A DNA stretch of 40,494 nt from Lachnospiraceae bacterium (GCA_003862155.1 QOUV01000017.1:1-40494); one strand, 5' to 3'. Counted from the stretch's first letter, positions 30,957 to 38,712 are shown. A program made the numbers and translations. Notes: generated from the letters alone by a model not told the origin.

Positions 30957-31612
30957 TATGACACCTCCTGATATCCAAGCAGACTGTTGATATCCGCCAG
31001 AACTCTTTGCTTCTTTTCATCACCTGTCTTTTTATAGCATTCGCTCAGAGCCGCTAAAGACTCCTCATCATCAGGCATAAATCCTAAGGCATATGATAGA
31101 AATGGAATTGCTTTTTTATACTGACCACCCTCAGATAAAAGCAGTCCAAACACCTTATTTATCAGGTAATGTCCCTCCACGCTGCCAAATTCTCTGTAGT
31201 ATCCTTCGATCAGATCAAACGCTCTTCCTTTATTTCCTTTTTTATATTCTTCAAGTCCCTCAATGCATGTCATAAATCTGAAATCGTGGCCTTCTGCAAG
31301 CTTTCTGCAATTGTCAAGATTTGCAAAGCTGTTTGACATGGTAAAGATCATATGAAAAATAAGCATCTCCCGTCTTCTCATAAGATCATTTCTGTAATTA
31401 TCGACTTCTGCCGAAGAAGTTTCATTCTTAACACTGCTTATCAGGGTATCATCCACAGATTTTAATTCCTTTTGTATTTTTTTCACCTGTGTCTTCATAT
31501 ATCCAAGATCATAGAACCTGGTCTCTTCATATGCGACATCATCTGTTCCTGCAAATGTTCCTATAAGAACATCACGAGTCTTTTTGTATGCAGTCATAAC
31601 TGCGTCAAGCAT
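30956..31612 (-). CDS. coiled-coil/TPR protein of the AAA operon
   Basis: This is a 218-residue protein. The N-terminal half is helical and charged, with a probable coiled coil (MKTQVKKIQKELKSVDDTLISSVKN, split over 40-64). The C-terminal third shows TPR-like repeats: GHYLINKVFGLLLSEGGQYKKAIPFLSYALGFMPDDEES and LAALSECYKKTGDEKKQ. Such repeats usually bind other proteins. The start overlaps the AAA stop by 8 bases. The catalytic content is nil by inspection. It is most likely an adaptor for the ATPase next to it. Confidence 0.72.
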   Translation of the reverse strand: MLDAVMTAYKKTRDVLIGTFAGTDDVAYEETRFYDLGYMKTQVKKIQKELKSVDDTLISSVKNETSSAEVDNYRNDLMRRREMLIFHMIFTMSNSFANLDNCRKLAEGHDFRFMTCIEGLEEYKKGNKGRAFDLIEGYYREFGSVEGHYLINKVFGLLLSEGGQYKKAIPFLSYALGFMPDDEESLAALSECYKKTGDEKKQRVLADINSLLGYQEVS

Positions 31613-32807
31613 CCTCTTCCACCCCTTTCGTTTCTTTCAGATACTGTTCTTTTGATATCTGCTCGGTCTTTATAACCTTTGTCTTCATTTCCTGTGACCT
31701 GTCATTATACCGTTCTCTTATAACTTCGTTTGCTTTGTCAAAAGAATCCAGATCCACCTGATCAGCACCTTTTTCCAGAGCACTGAGAGCCGCGTAGAAC
31801 ACCATATCTTTTATATCTGCGCCGCTTAAGGAATCATATCTGTCTGCAAGACTGTCTGGTGTGACACCCTCCGCAACAGGAAGTTTTTCCCCTAAATGAA
31901 GCTTCCATATATCTCTTCTCGAATCCCTGTCTGGCATTTCAAAATACACGCTCAGAAGTATCCTTCTCTTGAAGGCTTCATCATAATTTTTGATCAGATT
32001 AGTAGTAAATATGACAACACCAGAATATTTCTCCAGTTCCATCAGAAGTACACTTCTTGTAATATTTACGCCATAATCAGCCGATTGTGTCACAGAGGTA
32101 AGTCTTTTCCCGAGAAACGAATCTGCTTCATCAAAAATCAGGATTGCGTCATCCTCTGTGGCTTTTGCAAATGCTTTTCTTATATTTTTTGGGGTCTCTC
32201 CTACATATTTAGACTCAAGCTCTGAATAGTTGATGTGATAAACCTTTTTATTCAATGCGGCCGCCACTGCTTCGGCTGCCATACTTTTGCCTGTTCCAGG
32301 CTTTCCATAAAAGTTCAGTATGATCGCTCTGCCTGAGCCAAAATGCTCAGCCAGTCCCCAGTTCTCACTGAGAAATGCCCTGTTTTTTGTCGCAGATATG
32401 GCGATATTTATTTTTTCCTTTACAGAGGGATTTAATACCACCTGATCTAATGTGAATCTCGGATCATAGCTCTCTATAATTTCACTTTTGGCAGACTTGT
32501 CATTTTTAACAGGCTTATCATCAGCTGTTTTTCTTTCAGCAGGGCTCTTGCTGCCCGCATCGCTACCATTTGTTTTTATTATTATCTCACTTGGAATGGT
32601 ATTATAACTGGTCCTGTTCGAAGCAATAGCATCAGCTATTTCATCGAGCATTTTATCTATCATTACTTCATCAAGTATTTCCTTTTTCCCATCTACTTCC
32701 CCTGTAAAGGCCGTATCAAGCGTTATTATAGTTTCATGATCACCAATAGTGACTTTTTTTGAAATCTTCTCTTTTTTGATATTTTTTACTTTGCCTCTTC
32801 CAAACAT
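31605..32807 (-). CDS. classical AAA+ ATPase with a distinct N-terminal domain
   Basis: The 400-residue protein has an N-terminal part (1-110) of unknown fold with a Lys/Ser/Asp-rich linker, then an AAA module. Walker A is GKPGTGKS (168-175), the pore loop is KYVGE (200-204) and Walker B is LIFDEAD (223-229). Sensor 1 is FTTN (267-270) and the arginine finger is at RR (281-282). The pore-loop aromatic and the order of motifs place it with classical AAA unfoldases and remodellers (Vps4/katanin-like core), not with FtsH, since no protease domain follows. A C-terminal lid ends in a charged tail. The start follows TAAGGAG by six bases. It is probably the motor of this operon; the target is unknown. 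Confidence 0.85.
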   Translation of the reverse strand: MFGRGKVKNIKKEKISKKVTIGDHETIITLDTAFTGEVDGKKEILDEVMIDKMLDEIADAIASNRTSYNTIPSEIIIKTNGSDAGSKSPAERKTADDKPVKNDKSAKSEIIESYDPRFTLDQVVLNPSVKEKINIAISATKNRAFLSENWGLAEHFGSGRAIILNFYGKPGTGKSMAAEAVAAALNKKVYHINYSELESKYVGETPKNIRKAFAKATEDDAILIFDEADSFLGKRLTSVTQSADYGVNITRSVLLMELEKYSGVVIFTTNLIKNYDEAFKRRILLSVYFEMPDRDSRRDIWKLHLGEKLPVAEGVTPDSLADRYDSLSGADIKDMVFYAALSALEKGADQVDLDSFDKANEVIRERYNDRSQEMKTKVIKTEQISKEQYLKETKGVEEDA

Positions 32808-32816
32808 GGGATCTCC

Positions 32817-33047
32817 TTAAAACAGCTTTCCTGGGTTTCTTGCAAAGTATCCAAATGAGCGGTCTTTTGATGTATCTCCATCACCATCTCTCCAGAATCC
32901 CTGTACAAAAGTTCCATCCTTCCTTGTATACGAGCTCACCCAATGCGGATGAACATAATGCATCGGTGATGACCTTGTAGGTGCAAAGGTATTACTTACC
33001 CTGTTAATAAATGTATTGCCAGCCAGCATTTGTCTAAGATCTCCCAT
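32817..33047 (-). CDS. small basic protein with a YTRKDGTFVQGFWRDGDG motif
   Basis: This is a 76-residue protein, first in the AAA operon. HYVHPHWVSSYTRKDG then TFVQGFWRDGDGD resembles a short recurring motif of bacterial proteins (V-x-x-Y-x-R-x-DGT-x-V-x-G-x-x-R-DGDG) whose role I do not know. The ATG at 33047 lacks a convincing ribosome site; a longer frame starts with TTG at 33074. A TACAAT hexamer at 33081-33076 on the minus strand would put the transcript start about 20 bases before the ATG, so a very short leader is possible. Ten bases separate it from the ATPase gene. Confidence 0.62.
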   Translation of the reverse strand: MGDLRQMLAGNTFINRVSNTFAPTRSSPMHYVHPHWVSSYTRKDGTFVQGFWRDGDGDTSKDRSFGYFARNPGKLF

Positions 33048-33248
33048 TATTATTTTTTTAATGAATTTCTGCAATATTGTAACATAACGTCATTAAACAT
33101 TCTCTAATACTTTACATTAAATATATCGTTATTGTTGTTACAAATCTTAATAGATTTCTACTGTAATCACATTCTGTAAAAACTCTTCCTTATAGTGAGG
33201 TTGTGTGCTATACTTCAATTGTATAGAAGGCTTATTTAATTCTTATGA

Positions 33249-33254
33249 TATAAT
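33249..33254 (+). promoter_or_regulatory. extended -10 promoter of the TPR membrane protein
   Basis: TGATATAAT (33246-33254) is an extended -10 element with no clear -35 box. It lies about 28 bases before the start, with GAAAGGG as ribosome site. Confidence 0.5.
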
Positions 33255-33282
33255 GAAACAAACTTGAAAGGGTGTTAAATGT

Positions 33283-34248
33283 ATGCCTAATTTTAGTAAG
33301 CCAAAGGTAACAGTTGAAAGGGTTGATATTGATCCGTATGAGCTGATATCAATGGCGAAACAATACGCTGAGAGAGGAGATTATTATAGTGCCGAAAGAA
33401 CTTATGTCGCAGCATTAAATGCATCTATGGGCACTTCTTCGCAGAATGATGTTGTTGCAAAAGTCAAAAGAGGTCTTTCAAGCATATATAATTCCTGGGC
33501 AGAATATTGTTCTCAGAATTACAGATTCCAAGAGGCAGAAATTACACTGAAGAAAGCTCTCAAGATAAAGTATAACATTCGAGATGTAAAAACAAATCTT
33601 TGTACATTATATGAGAAATGGGGAGACTGTCTGAAAGTTGATGGGAAGCTTGAAGGTGCAGAAACAAGATATTTTCTTGCCCTTCAAATAGAAAGAGAGA
33701 TAGGCACCAACGAAACTCAAGAATCTAATTTAATCCGTAAGATAAAAGAGATTAAATATTTATATAATTCGGATGAAGAAAAAGAATTGTCTTATTATCT
33801 TTATGTTCTTGAATCGGGAAAAGGGTTTGCAGTTAAAGCTGTAATTTTTGAAATAATAGGAGTGATATGTATATTTTCGGCAATTGCATATCATGGTAAC
33901 GATGATGTTTTTTGGCTTGTATTGGCAATTATGATTTTATCGCCTTTTTTCGTCTTGTTTAATTCATTCAGCTGCGAAAGACTATTAGCAAGAGGCAGGG
34001 GAATTTTTATTGTGCCGATTATGTTCTTCTGGACAATAGTTGGAATATTGTTTTGTGCGAGAGATCCCTTATATGCATTTTATCCTGCGGTTGTAGGTAT
34101 ATATTGTATATATTTTGCGCTAAAAATAAAAAAATTGGCTAAAGATGGGGAACTGTATGATAGAGTTATGAGGCAGTTGGCATCTCAGGCAGCATCAATA
34201 AGTCAGGAAGACATCACTGTTGAGCACGTAGTTGGTGTTAGAATATAA
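33283..34248 (+). CDS. TPR protein with four membrane helices, divergent to the AAA operon
   Basis: The 321-residue protein starts with TPR-like helices (about 18-165): YELISMAKQYAERGDYYSAERTYVAALNA, then FQEAEITLKKALKI and LEGAETRYFLALQIE. Four membrane helices follow (about 186-208, 213-232, 243-262, 266-286) and then a short cytoplasmic tail. No catalytic motif is visible. It is divergently transcribed from the AAA operon across 235 bases. Shared control and a shared use of TPR domains suggest a link, but that is inference. The codon use is AT-rich, like the rest of this accessory region. Confidence 0.75.
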   Translation: MPNFSKPKVTVERVDIDPYELISMAKQYAERGDYYSAERTYVAALNASMGTSSQNDVVAKVKRGLSSIYNSWAEYCSQNYRFQEAEITLKKALKIKYNIRDVKTNLCTLYEKWGDCLKVDGKLEGAETRYFLALQIEREIGTNETQESNLIRKIKEIKYLYNSDEEKELSYYLYVLESGKGFAVKAVIFEIIGVICIFSAIAYHGNDDVFWLVLAIMILSPFFVLFNSFSCERLLARGRGIFIVPIMFFWTIVGILFCARDPLYAFYPAVVGIYCIYFALKIKKLAKDGELYDRVMRQLASQAASISQEDITVEHVVGVRI

Positions 34249-34258
34249 ATAGTACAAG

Positions 34259-34391
34259 TTAAAGTGAGTTATTCTCATTATGGCTGACTGATATGTGTGC
34301 CACATAACGAATCGGACTAGTATCAGGTACAGGGATCGTGTCTATCTGCATATACACGCATCCTCACAGTAAAATTCATCTCCCTGTACCA
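34259..34391 (-). pseudogene. remnant of a Schlafen AlbA_2 gene
   Basis: Bases 34271-34342 match 39953-40025 (inside the intact Schlafen-type gene) with about four differences by eye. Bases 34343-34391 match 40301-40349 (its start codon and upstream region). The 275 bases between are missing. The residue is an in-frame 30-codon mini-gene from ATG 34351 to TAA 34259, reading MQI, then DTIPVPDTSP, then HISVSHNEN. It is a decayed paralogue, not a functional gene. Confidence 0.85.
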
Positions 34392-34395
34392 ATTA

Positions 34396-34456
34396 AGTGA
34401 AGTAAGTGAAGTAAAACTACACTTTACTTCACTAAAAACTACACTTTACTTCACTA
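34396..34456. repeat. short direct and inverted repeats
   Basis: AGTGAAGTA occurs twice in tandem (34396-34413), followed by two exact tandem 22-bp units (34413-34434 and 34435-34456), each holding TACTTCACT, the reverse complement. AGTGAAGTAAA (34405-34415) and TTTACTTCACT (34423-34433) form a perfect 11-bp hairpin with a seven-base loop. Confidence 0.8.
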
Positions 34457-34550
34457 TCGACTTCATTGACTTCATTATTAATTCTGACTATTGCAAAGCT
34501 AGGCCGTCGCTGCTGTTTATTCATGTGCAGATGCACATTGCAAAATAATT

Positions 34551-34895
34551 TTACGTACAGATTTGCCATAATCGTTGTTTTGTACGTATGCTTTGATGCT
34601 ACTTACATACAGATTTTCAAAAATTGTTGTTTTGTACGTATTTTCTGAGTCAAATTTACATACTGTTTTACCAAAATTCTTGATTTGTACGTAATGCTTT
34701 ACATACTGTTTTGCCAGAATCGTAGTTTTGTACGTAATTGCCAGCTGTTTTTTACGTACAGATTTGCCAAAATCGTTATTATGTACGTAAATTGAGAATT
34801 TCTTTTACGTACAGATTTGTCAAACTCCTTATTTGCTATGTAATTGCCGGCTTTCTATTACATACTTTTTTGCAAAACTTGTATTTCGGTACGTA
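34551..34895. repeat. array of seven 38-bp palindromic repeats
   Basis: Copies begin at 34551, 34603, 34656, 34699, 34752, 34805 and 34858, each 38 bp long. The consensus begins TTACGTACAGATTTGCC, continues AAAATCGTTGTTTTG and ends TACGTA(A). The ends TTACGTACA and TGTACGTAA are reverse complements, and GATTT/AAATC forms a smaller inner palindrome. The spacers are 14, 15, 5, 15, 15 and 15 bases and partly resemble one another. Spacers this short, and repeat divergence, rule out an ordinary CRISPR. It resembles an iteron or protein-binding array. No gene in the window is obviously its partner. Confidence 0.85.
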
Positions 34896-35108
34896 AATCC
34901 GCTCAAATTCCCGTACAAATCCATAAAAACAGCGATTTCTGCCGACATTTTTACAATGTAAAAAATGAAATCCGCTCTCTAATAATTTCATGGGTGGGTG
35001 ATAAGTGGGTAATAAGCCAAATAAGGCATAAAAAACAAATGTACTCACTGCTTTTCTGTTGCATCTATTTATTATTTGCTGTAAGCAATACTTTTGGAAC
35101 CAAATTCA
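34896..35108. other. AT-rich intergenic stretch
   Basis: This is downstream of the repeat array and beyond the end of the ParE-type toxin gene. A weak eighth repeat relic may start near 34911 (CGTACAAAT). ATTTTTACAATGTAAAAAAT near 34949 is a small palindrome. Nothing else is recognisable. Confidence 0.4.
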
Positions 35109-35456
35109 TCATTCACCCCAATAATCAATAGATTCCTGAGTACGACCAGATATCCCGAACAGTTTCATCATAAAATCTTCTTTTTCGTTAAACATTTGTA
35201 CAATAAAAACTTTTTGTTCTTCAATTCTATAGATAAAATAATTATGATTTGTAAAAATATACCAGTAATCTGTTTCTATATCATACATACGAGATATGCT
35301 GACTCCACTTTCTTCATTTGAACCAAGCAAATCTACTCTGTCAGTTATTGAAGTCATAATCTCTTTTGCTTTCTTTTCGCCATACTTCTCAATAATATAC
35401 ATTTTGAGATTCAGGAGCTTTCTTTTAACAAGCTGAGAATACTCTACTCTTTTCAT
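35109..35456 (-). CDS. RelE/ParE-superfamily toxin
   Basis: This is a 115-residue protein. VEYSQLVKRKLLNLKMYIIEKYGEKKAKEI is the helical hairpin of the ParE/RelE fold, and YDIETDYWYIFTNHNYFIYRIEEQKVFIVQMFNEKEDF gives the beta-sheet and final block. RelE-type members cut mRNA on the ribosome, while ParE-type members poison gyrase; the sequence does not decide between them. It begins three bases after the antitoxin stop, giving the standard antitoxin-first order. Confidence 0.85.
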   Translation of the reverse strand: MKRVEYSQLVKRKLLNLKMYIIEKYGEKKAKEIMTSITDRVDLLGSNEESGVSISRMYDIETDYWYIFTNHNYFIYRIEEQKVFIVQMFNEKEDFMMKLFGISGRTQESIDYWGE

Positions 35457-35459
35457 AAA

Positions 35460-35714
35460 CTAAATCCCCAGTTCTTTTCTAAGTTCCTCAGATGACACAG
35501 TTTCCTCTTCTTTTATGGACTTTTCTCCTTTTTGCATCTCTATTTCAAATTTGTATAATGCAAGCTGTTTTTCAATATCATCCAGCTCCTGCATATTTAT
35601 CATAGCTATCTGTCCATGCCCGTTCTTAGTCAGATAGACACGGTTACCATAGCTTACTTCTTTTACAACACTGGTATAATTTCTAAGGTCTGAAATCGGT
35701 TTAATATTAGGCAT
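35460..35714 (-). CDS. Phd/YefM-family antitoxin
   Basis: This is an 84-residue protein. IKPISDLRNYTSVVKEVSYGNRVYLTKNGHGQIAMINMQEL is the N-terminal DNA-binding fold of Phd/YefM antitoxins, and the charged C-terminal helix neutralises the toxin. The ATG at 35714 follows GGAG by eight bases. The pair forms a type II module close to the repeat array. The operator is probably in the 130 bases upstream but was not identified. Confidence 0.88.
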   Translation of the reverse strand: MPNIKPISDLRNYTSVVKEVSYGNRVYLTKNGHGQIAMINMQELDDIEKQLALYKFEIEMQKGEKSIKEEETVSSEELRKELGI

Positions 35715-35849
35715 GATATCATCTCCAAATATGGTTGCTTTATTGTCATCTCATGTTGCTGTATAATTTACATACATATTTTACAGCGTTTCTCTTAGAA
35801 AAACAACCTGCTTTTGAAATTGTATAATGAATGTTTTGGCAGAATGCTG

Positions 35850-36875
35850 TTATTTAAAGGAAATCTTCTGCTTTTCAGTATCAACATGCGCCATTACGCC
35901 AAATGGAATAATACATCTCGGCAATGCATGGCCTATATTTATATTGCATACAATGGGTAGTGTTGGTATCCCGATATCTTCCAGCAGCAATGCTTTATAT
36001 TCCTCAAAATTGTCTTCATCTTCCGGCTTGCCAATTAGAATCCCATTGATTACAGAAAAAACCCCTGTATCTTTCAAGTATAACAATGCCTGATGATATT
36101 TTTCCGGAGACATCTGCTCTTCGCTTGTCTCCAAAAGAAGGATTTTGCCCTTCCAGTCTTCAAGCTCAGGGAACAAATGATATTTTTCACAAAGCCCGGG
36201 AGAATCAGCAAAGCGAGTGCCATCAAACATATCGTAGATTGTATCGATACAGCCGCCAAAAATCTGCCCGCTGAATCTCGGCCTCCCCTGCAAAAGCTCA
36301 AATCCTTCGTTCCTATGTCTCTGAAGCGGTGTACCTACCGCTGATGGACTGAAATCGATTCTGGCTTCATACCAAACATCACTCGGCCGGATTTCTCTAA
36401 TAGAGCCGGTGCTGATCAGTTCCCTGAAATACATCTCCGTATAAGGAAGCATAGTTGTATCCAGCTCACATATATCAGGTAAAAATGCCTGCCCATAGAA
36501 ACTGTTCAATCCAACCTTATGAAGCATGAAATGGTTCATTGTTGAATCTGAAAATCCGAGAAAAATTTTTTTTGAGACCGCATTTCTAAGTTCGCCGTGA
36601 TCAAACAAATATGGCAGCAGCCTATAAGTATCTTCTCCTCCAATAGCACAAAGAATCATGTCAATATCCGGATCTTGGAAAGCCTGGAGCAAATCCTGAG
36701 CCCGTTTTTCTGGATGATTCCTGATATATTCAATTCCATTAAGCGCGTGGGGAAGCATTTTTACGTTAGCCCCAAATTCCTTTAGACGCTTCAGTCCGAT
36801 TTTCACTTCATGCTCTGCGAATTCTTCCCCCATCGCTCCTGAAGAAAGACTTACTATTCCTATTGTTTTTACCAT
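35850..36875 (-). CDS. S66-family peptidase (LD-carboxypeptidase / MccF-like)
   Basis: This is a 341-residue protein of the S66 serine peptidase fold. IGIVSLSSGAMGE opens it, and CAIGGEDTYRLLPYL with GFSDSTMNHF supplies the nucleophile elbow (Ser in GFSDST). LLLETSEEQMSPE supplies the Glu, and CNINIGHALPRCIIPFG supplies the His. The family includes LD-carboxypeptidases that trim peptidoglycan tetrapeptides and MccF, which inactivates microcin C and similar aminoacyl-nucleotides. The group without a nearby cell-wall operon is often MccF-like, but the substrate is unclear here. It stands alone between a toxin-antitoxin pair and an ATPase gene. Confidence 0.9.
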   Translation of the reverse strand: MVKTIGIVSLSSGAMGEEFAEHEVKIGLKRLKEFGANVKMLPHALNGIEYIRNHPEKRAQDLLQAFQDPDIDMILCAIGGEDTYRLLPYLFDHGELRNAVSKKIFLGFSDSTMNHFMLHKVGLNSFYGQAFLPDICELDTTMLPYTEMYFRELISTGSIREIRPSDVWYEARIDFSPSAVGTPLQRHRNEGFELLQGRPRFSGQIFGGCIDTIYDMFDGTRFADSPGLCEKYHLFPELEDWKGKILLLETSEEQMSPEKYHQALLYLKDTGVFSVINGILIGKPEDEDNFEEYKALLLEDIGIPTLPIVCNINIGHALPRCIIPFGVMAHVDTEKQKISFK

Positions 36876-36926
36876 ATCAATTATTATTCCACTCCATCAC
36901 ACTTAAAAAACTCTGAAGAAGCTCTA

Positions 36927-37001
36927 ATGGATTACCACATATATTTGGAAGATGTAATTAAACCTCTCGGTTTAACAGTAAATGATGCTCATTCGCAGTA
37001 A
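36927..37001 (+). pseudogene. possible HigA-type antitoxin remnant
   Basis: A 24-codon frame reads MDYHIYLEDVIKPLGLTVNDAHSQ in two parts. YLEDVIKPLGLTV matches the start of HigA/VapI helix-turn-helix antitoxins, where an HTH should follow; here it stops. Its end overlaps the stop of the minus-strand ATPase gene. A short match may be chance. Confidence 0.35.
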
Positions 37002-38017
37002 AGACTTATATAAACCTCAAAGCGAGGCAGGGTAAAAGTCAGAATCCCCCTGGTATCACCAGACACTATACCAGAGGCAATCAGCCTTCTCCTATAAATA
37101 TTCATATACTGCGATGAGACTCCAAGCTCATTCCTGATTTCACCCACCTTAGTCTTACCTGAAGCGATAATCTGTGCTACTTTTTTATCATTTGGCGACA
37201 GCTCTGCCCAGATCTTGTCATAGGCATACTCAGCCAGATCTGCGTCATAATCAGGAATCAGCTTTTTCAACGGCTGCCTCTTCTCCCACCTCAGGTAACC
37301 AAGTATCTGAAATGCAAAAGAATACCCCTTGGTAGCCTTTGCCATCTCTGCTGCTTCCTTAACGTCTATTTCAAATATCTCCTGATATCTGGCCGAAATC
37401 GCTGGGACACTTAGTGGTTTCAGGACTATCTTAGTTGCTCTATACAAAAAGGTAAGAGTCTTCTCATTCTGGATATTGCTGATATTCTCATAAAGTCCTG
37501 CCATTAACAGGTACACAGGCCGTTCCTCGCGAAGCCATATCTGAAACTGTCCGGCAAATACTCTGATGTACTCATTGCTGACTATTTCATCGATGATAAA
37601 AAGGACCCGTCTCCCGCGTTTGTCTATTTCATCCAGAAGGATTTTCATCTTCGAGGTATCATTCAATTCTTTTCCTGCGTTTTTAATAGTCACAGAACCG
37701 GCTGCTGGGATATTGATATTCGCGGAAATGTCCAGTCTCTTTGAAGAGCTCATCCTGTTTATCTCAGATATCGAGTCAGCCATCATGTCGCTGTCTGGAT
37801 TGAGATTAATTACGATCCAGTCATCCCTCGTACTGAAATGCTCTGAAATTTCCGAGAGTGAAACCGTCTTGCCAGCGCCGCGAACCCCTGCTATCATGAA
37901 GACATGATTTGTCGGAGACTCCATCTCAAATGTATCTGTAATCTGCCTGAGCTGATTTTTTCTGGAAATCATCTCCATCGGCTTCTGGCCGAAAGTCAGA
38001 GAAAAAGGATTTTCCAT
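36989..38017 (-). CDS. AAA ATPase with winged-helix tail (STAND/Orc-like)
   Basis: The 342-residue protein has Walker A GVRGAGKTVS (about 44-53) and Walker B RVLFIIDEI (about 137-145), with a sensor-like YLLMAGLYENI. The C-terminal part (about 255-342) contains SPNDKKVAQIIASGKTKVGEIRNELGVSS and a basic IYRRRLIASGIV, typical of a winged helix. It belongs to the broad archaeal-type/COG1672-like ATPase group, which acts as a regulator or in mobile-element and defence contexts. The specific role is unknown. The start follows GGAGG by nine bases. The 194 bases upstream are T-rich with no gene. Confidence 0.78.
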   Translation of the reverse strand: MENPFSLTFGQKPMEMISRKNQLRQITDTFEMESPTNHVFMIAGVRGAGKTVSLSEISEHFSTRDDWIVINLNPDSDMMADSISEINRMSSSKRLDISANINIPAAGSVTIKNAGKELNDTSKMKILLDEIDKRGRRVLFIIDEIVSNEYIRVFAGQFQIWLREERPVYLLMAGLYENISNIQNEKTLTFLYRATKIVLKPLSVPAISARYQEIFEIDVKEAAEMAKATKGYSFAFQILGYLRWEKRQPLKKLIPDYDADLAEYAYDKIWAELSPNDKKVAQIIASGKTKVGEIRNELGVSSQYMNIYRRRLIASGIVSGDTRGILTFTLPRFEVYISLYCE

Positions 38018-38090
38018 CCTGACACACCTCCGGAATAAATGTATTTATATTTTTATTGATAATTACTCACCAGCATTATATCACAGGGGA

Positions 38091-38165
38091 TTTATTTGTT
38101 CTATATATTTTTATTTGTTTTTTTATGTTTGTTTATGTTTTTGTTTATTTTTATGCTTTTTGCAA
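38091..38165. other. T-rich low-complexity tract
   Basis: Repeated TTTATTTG/TTTATGTTTG-like words fill the gap between the flavin-protein stop and the ATPase start. On the plus strand they open a hydrophobic reading frame that has no ribosome site. On the minus strand this is an A-rich stretch, which could bend DNA upstream of the ATPase gene. Confidence 0.5.
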
Positions 38166-38211
38166 AAATATCACGAATCGCCATAGTATTAAGCCTCCTG
38201 ATCTGACAGTG

Positions 38212-38712
38212 CTATTTAATGATCAGCTGCTGCCTGTTTCCGAATCCCTTCTTCTTCAGATCGGAGTCCAGGAAATCATAGACTTCCGGGGCAATCTTTA
38301 TAAGGTTTATAGGTTGTGGCATTTTCTCCATCATATCAATTGGAAGCTTCTTGAAATTTACAAGCTTTAAGTACTCCTCGGACCACGGTTCTATGATCTC
38401 TGCAGTTCCTGTTACCTGCAGTCCCTCAAGATTTCCGAATCCGCCCTCAGAATAAATGGCCAGGCAGACATGCTTGTTGCTCTCAAGCGCCCGAAACTTC
38501 AGTCCGCCCTCAGAGAACAGATAGAACGCCCCATCCACATAATTGTACTCTATCGGAGTACATCTGACAAAATCGCCTGCTGCAGTTGCCAGTGCACAGA
38601 CCTTGTGCCTGCCAAGAAACGCCTCGATCTCCGAAAGGAGCGCTTCACTGTCCATTTTTACAGAGTCCTTGTCCTTCTCAACCCAGAAATCAGCTGCCTT
38701 TTTGTAGTCCAT
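38212..38712 (-). CDS. PNPOx-like flavin-binding protein
   Basis: This is a 166-residue protein of the pyridoxamine-phosphate-oxidase-like split barrel. FLGRHKVCALATAAGDFVRCTPIEYNYVDG is the first strand pair, followed by FYLFSEGGLKFRALESNKHVCLAIYSEGGFGNLEGLQVTGTAEII. That pattern is typical of small FMN- or F420-type binding proteins. The N-terminal MDYKKAADFWVEKD is a short helical extension seen in a clostridial subgroup. The substrate is unknown. The start follows GAGGAGG by seven bases. It is complete, unlike the shortened relative at 2295-2663. Confidence 0.85.
   Translation of the reverse strand: MDYKKAADFWVEKDKDSVKMDSEALLSEIEAFLGRHKVCALATAAGDFVRCTPIEYNYVDGAFYLFSEGGLKFRALESNKHVCLAIYSEGGFGNLEGLQVTGTAEIIEPWSEEYLKLVNFKKLPIDMMEKMPQPINLIKIAPEVYDFLDSDLKKKGFGNRQQLIIK

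Noticed and set aside
34551-34895. CRISPR array
   Set aside because: The spacers are only 5-15 bases and partly alike, the repeats vary internally, and no cas gene is present.
34836-35048. Small minus-strand protein of 70 codons
   Set aside because: Its C-terminal half is translated from the last two units of the 38-bp repeat array, and it has no recognisable domain.
38056-38370. Hydrophobic plus-strand protein
   Set aside because: It is translated from a T-rich low-complexity tract and then antisense to the flavin-binding protein gene; it has no ribosome site.
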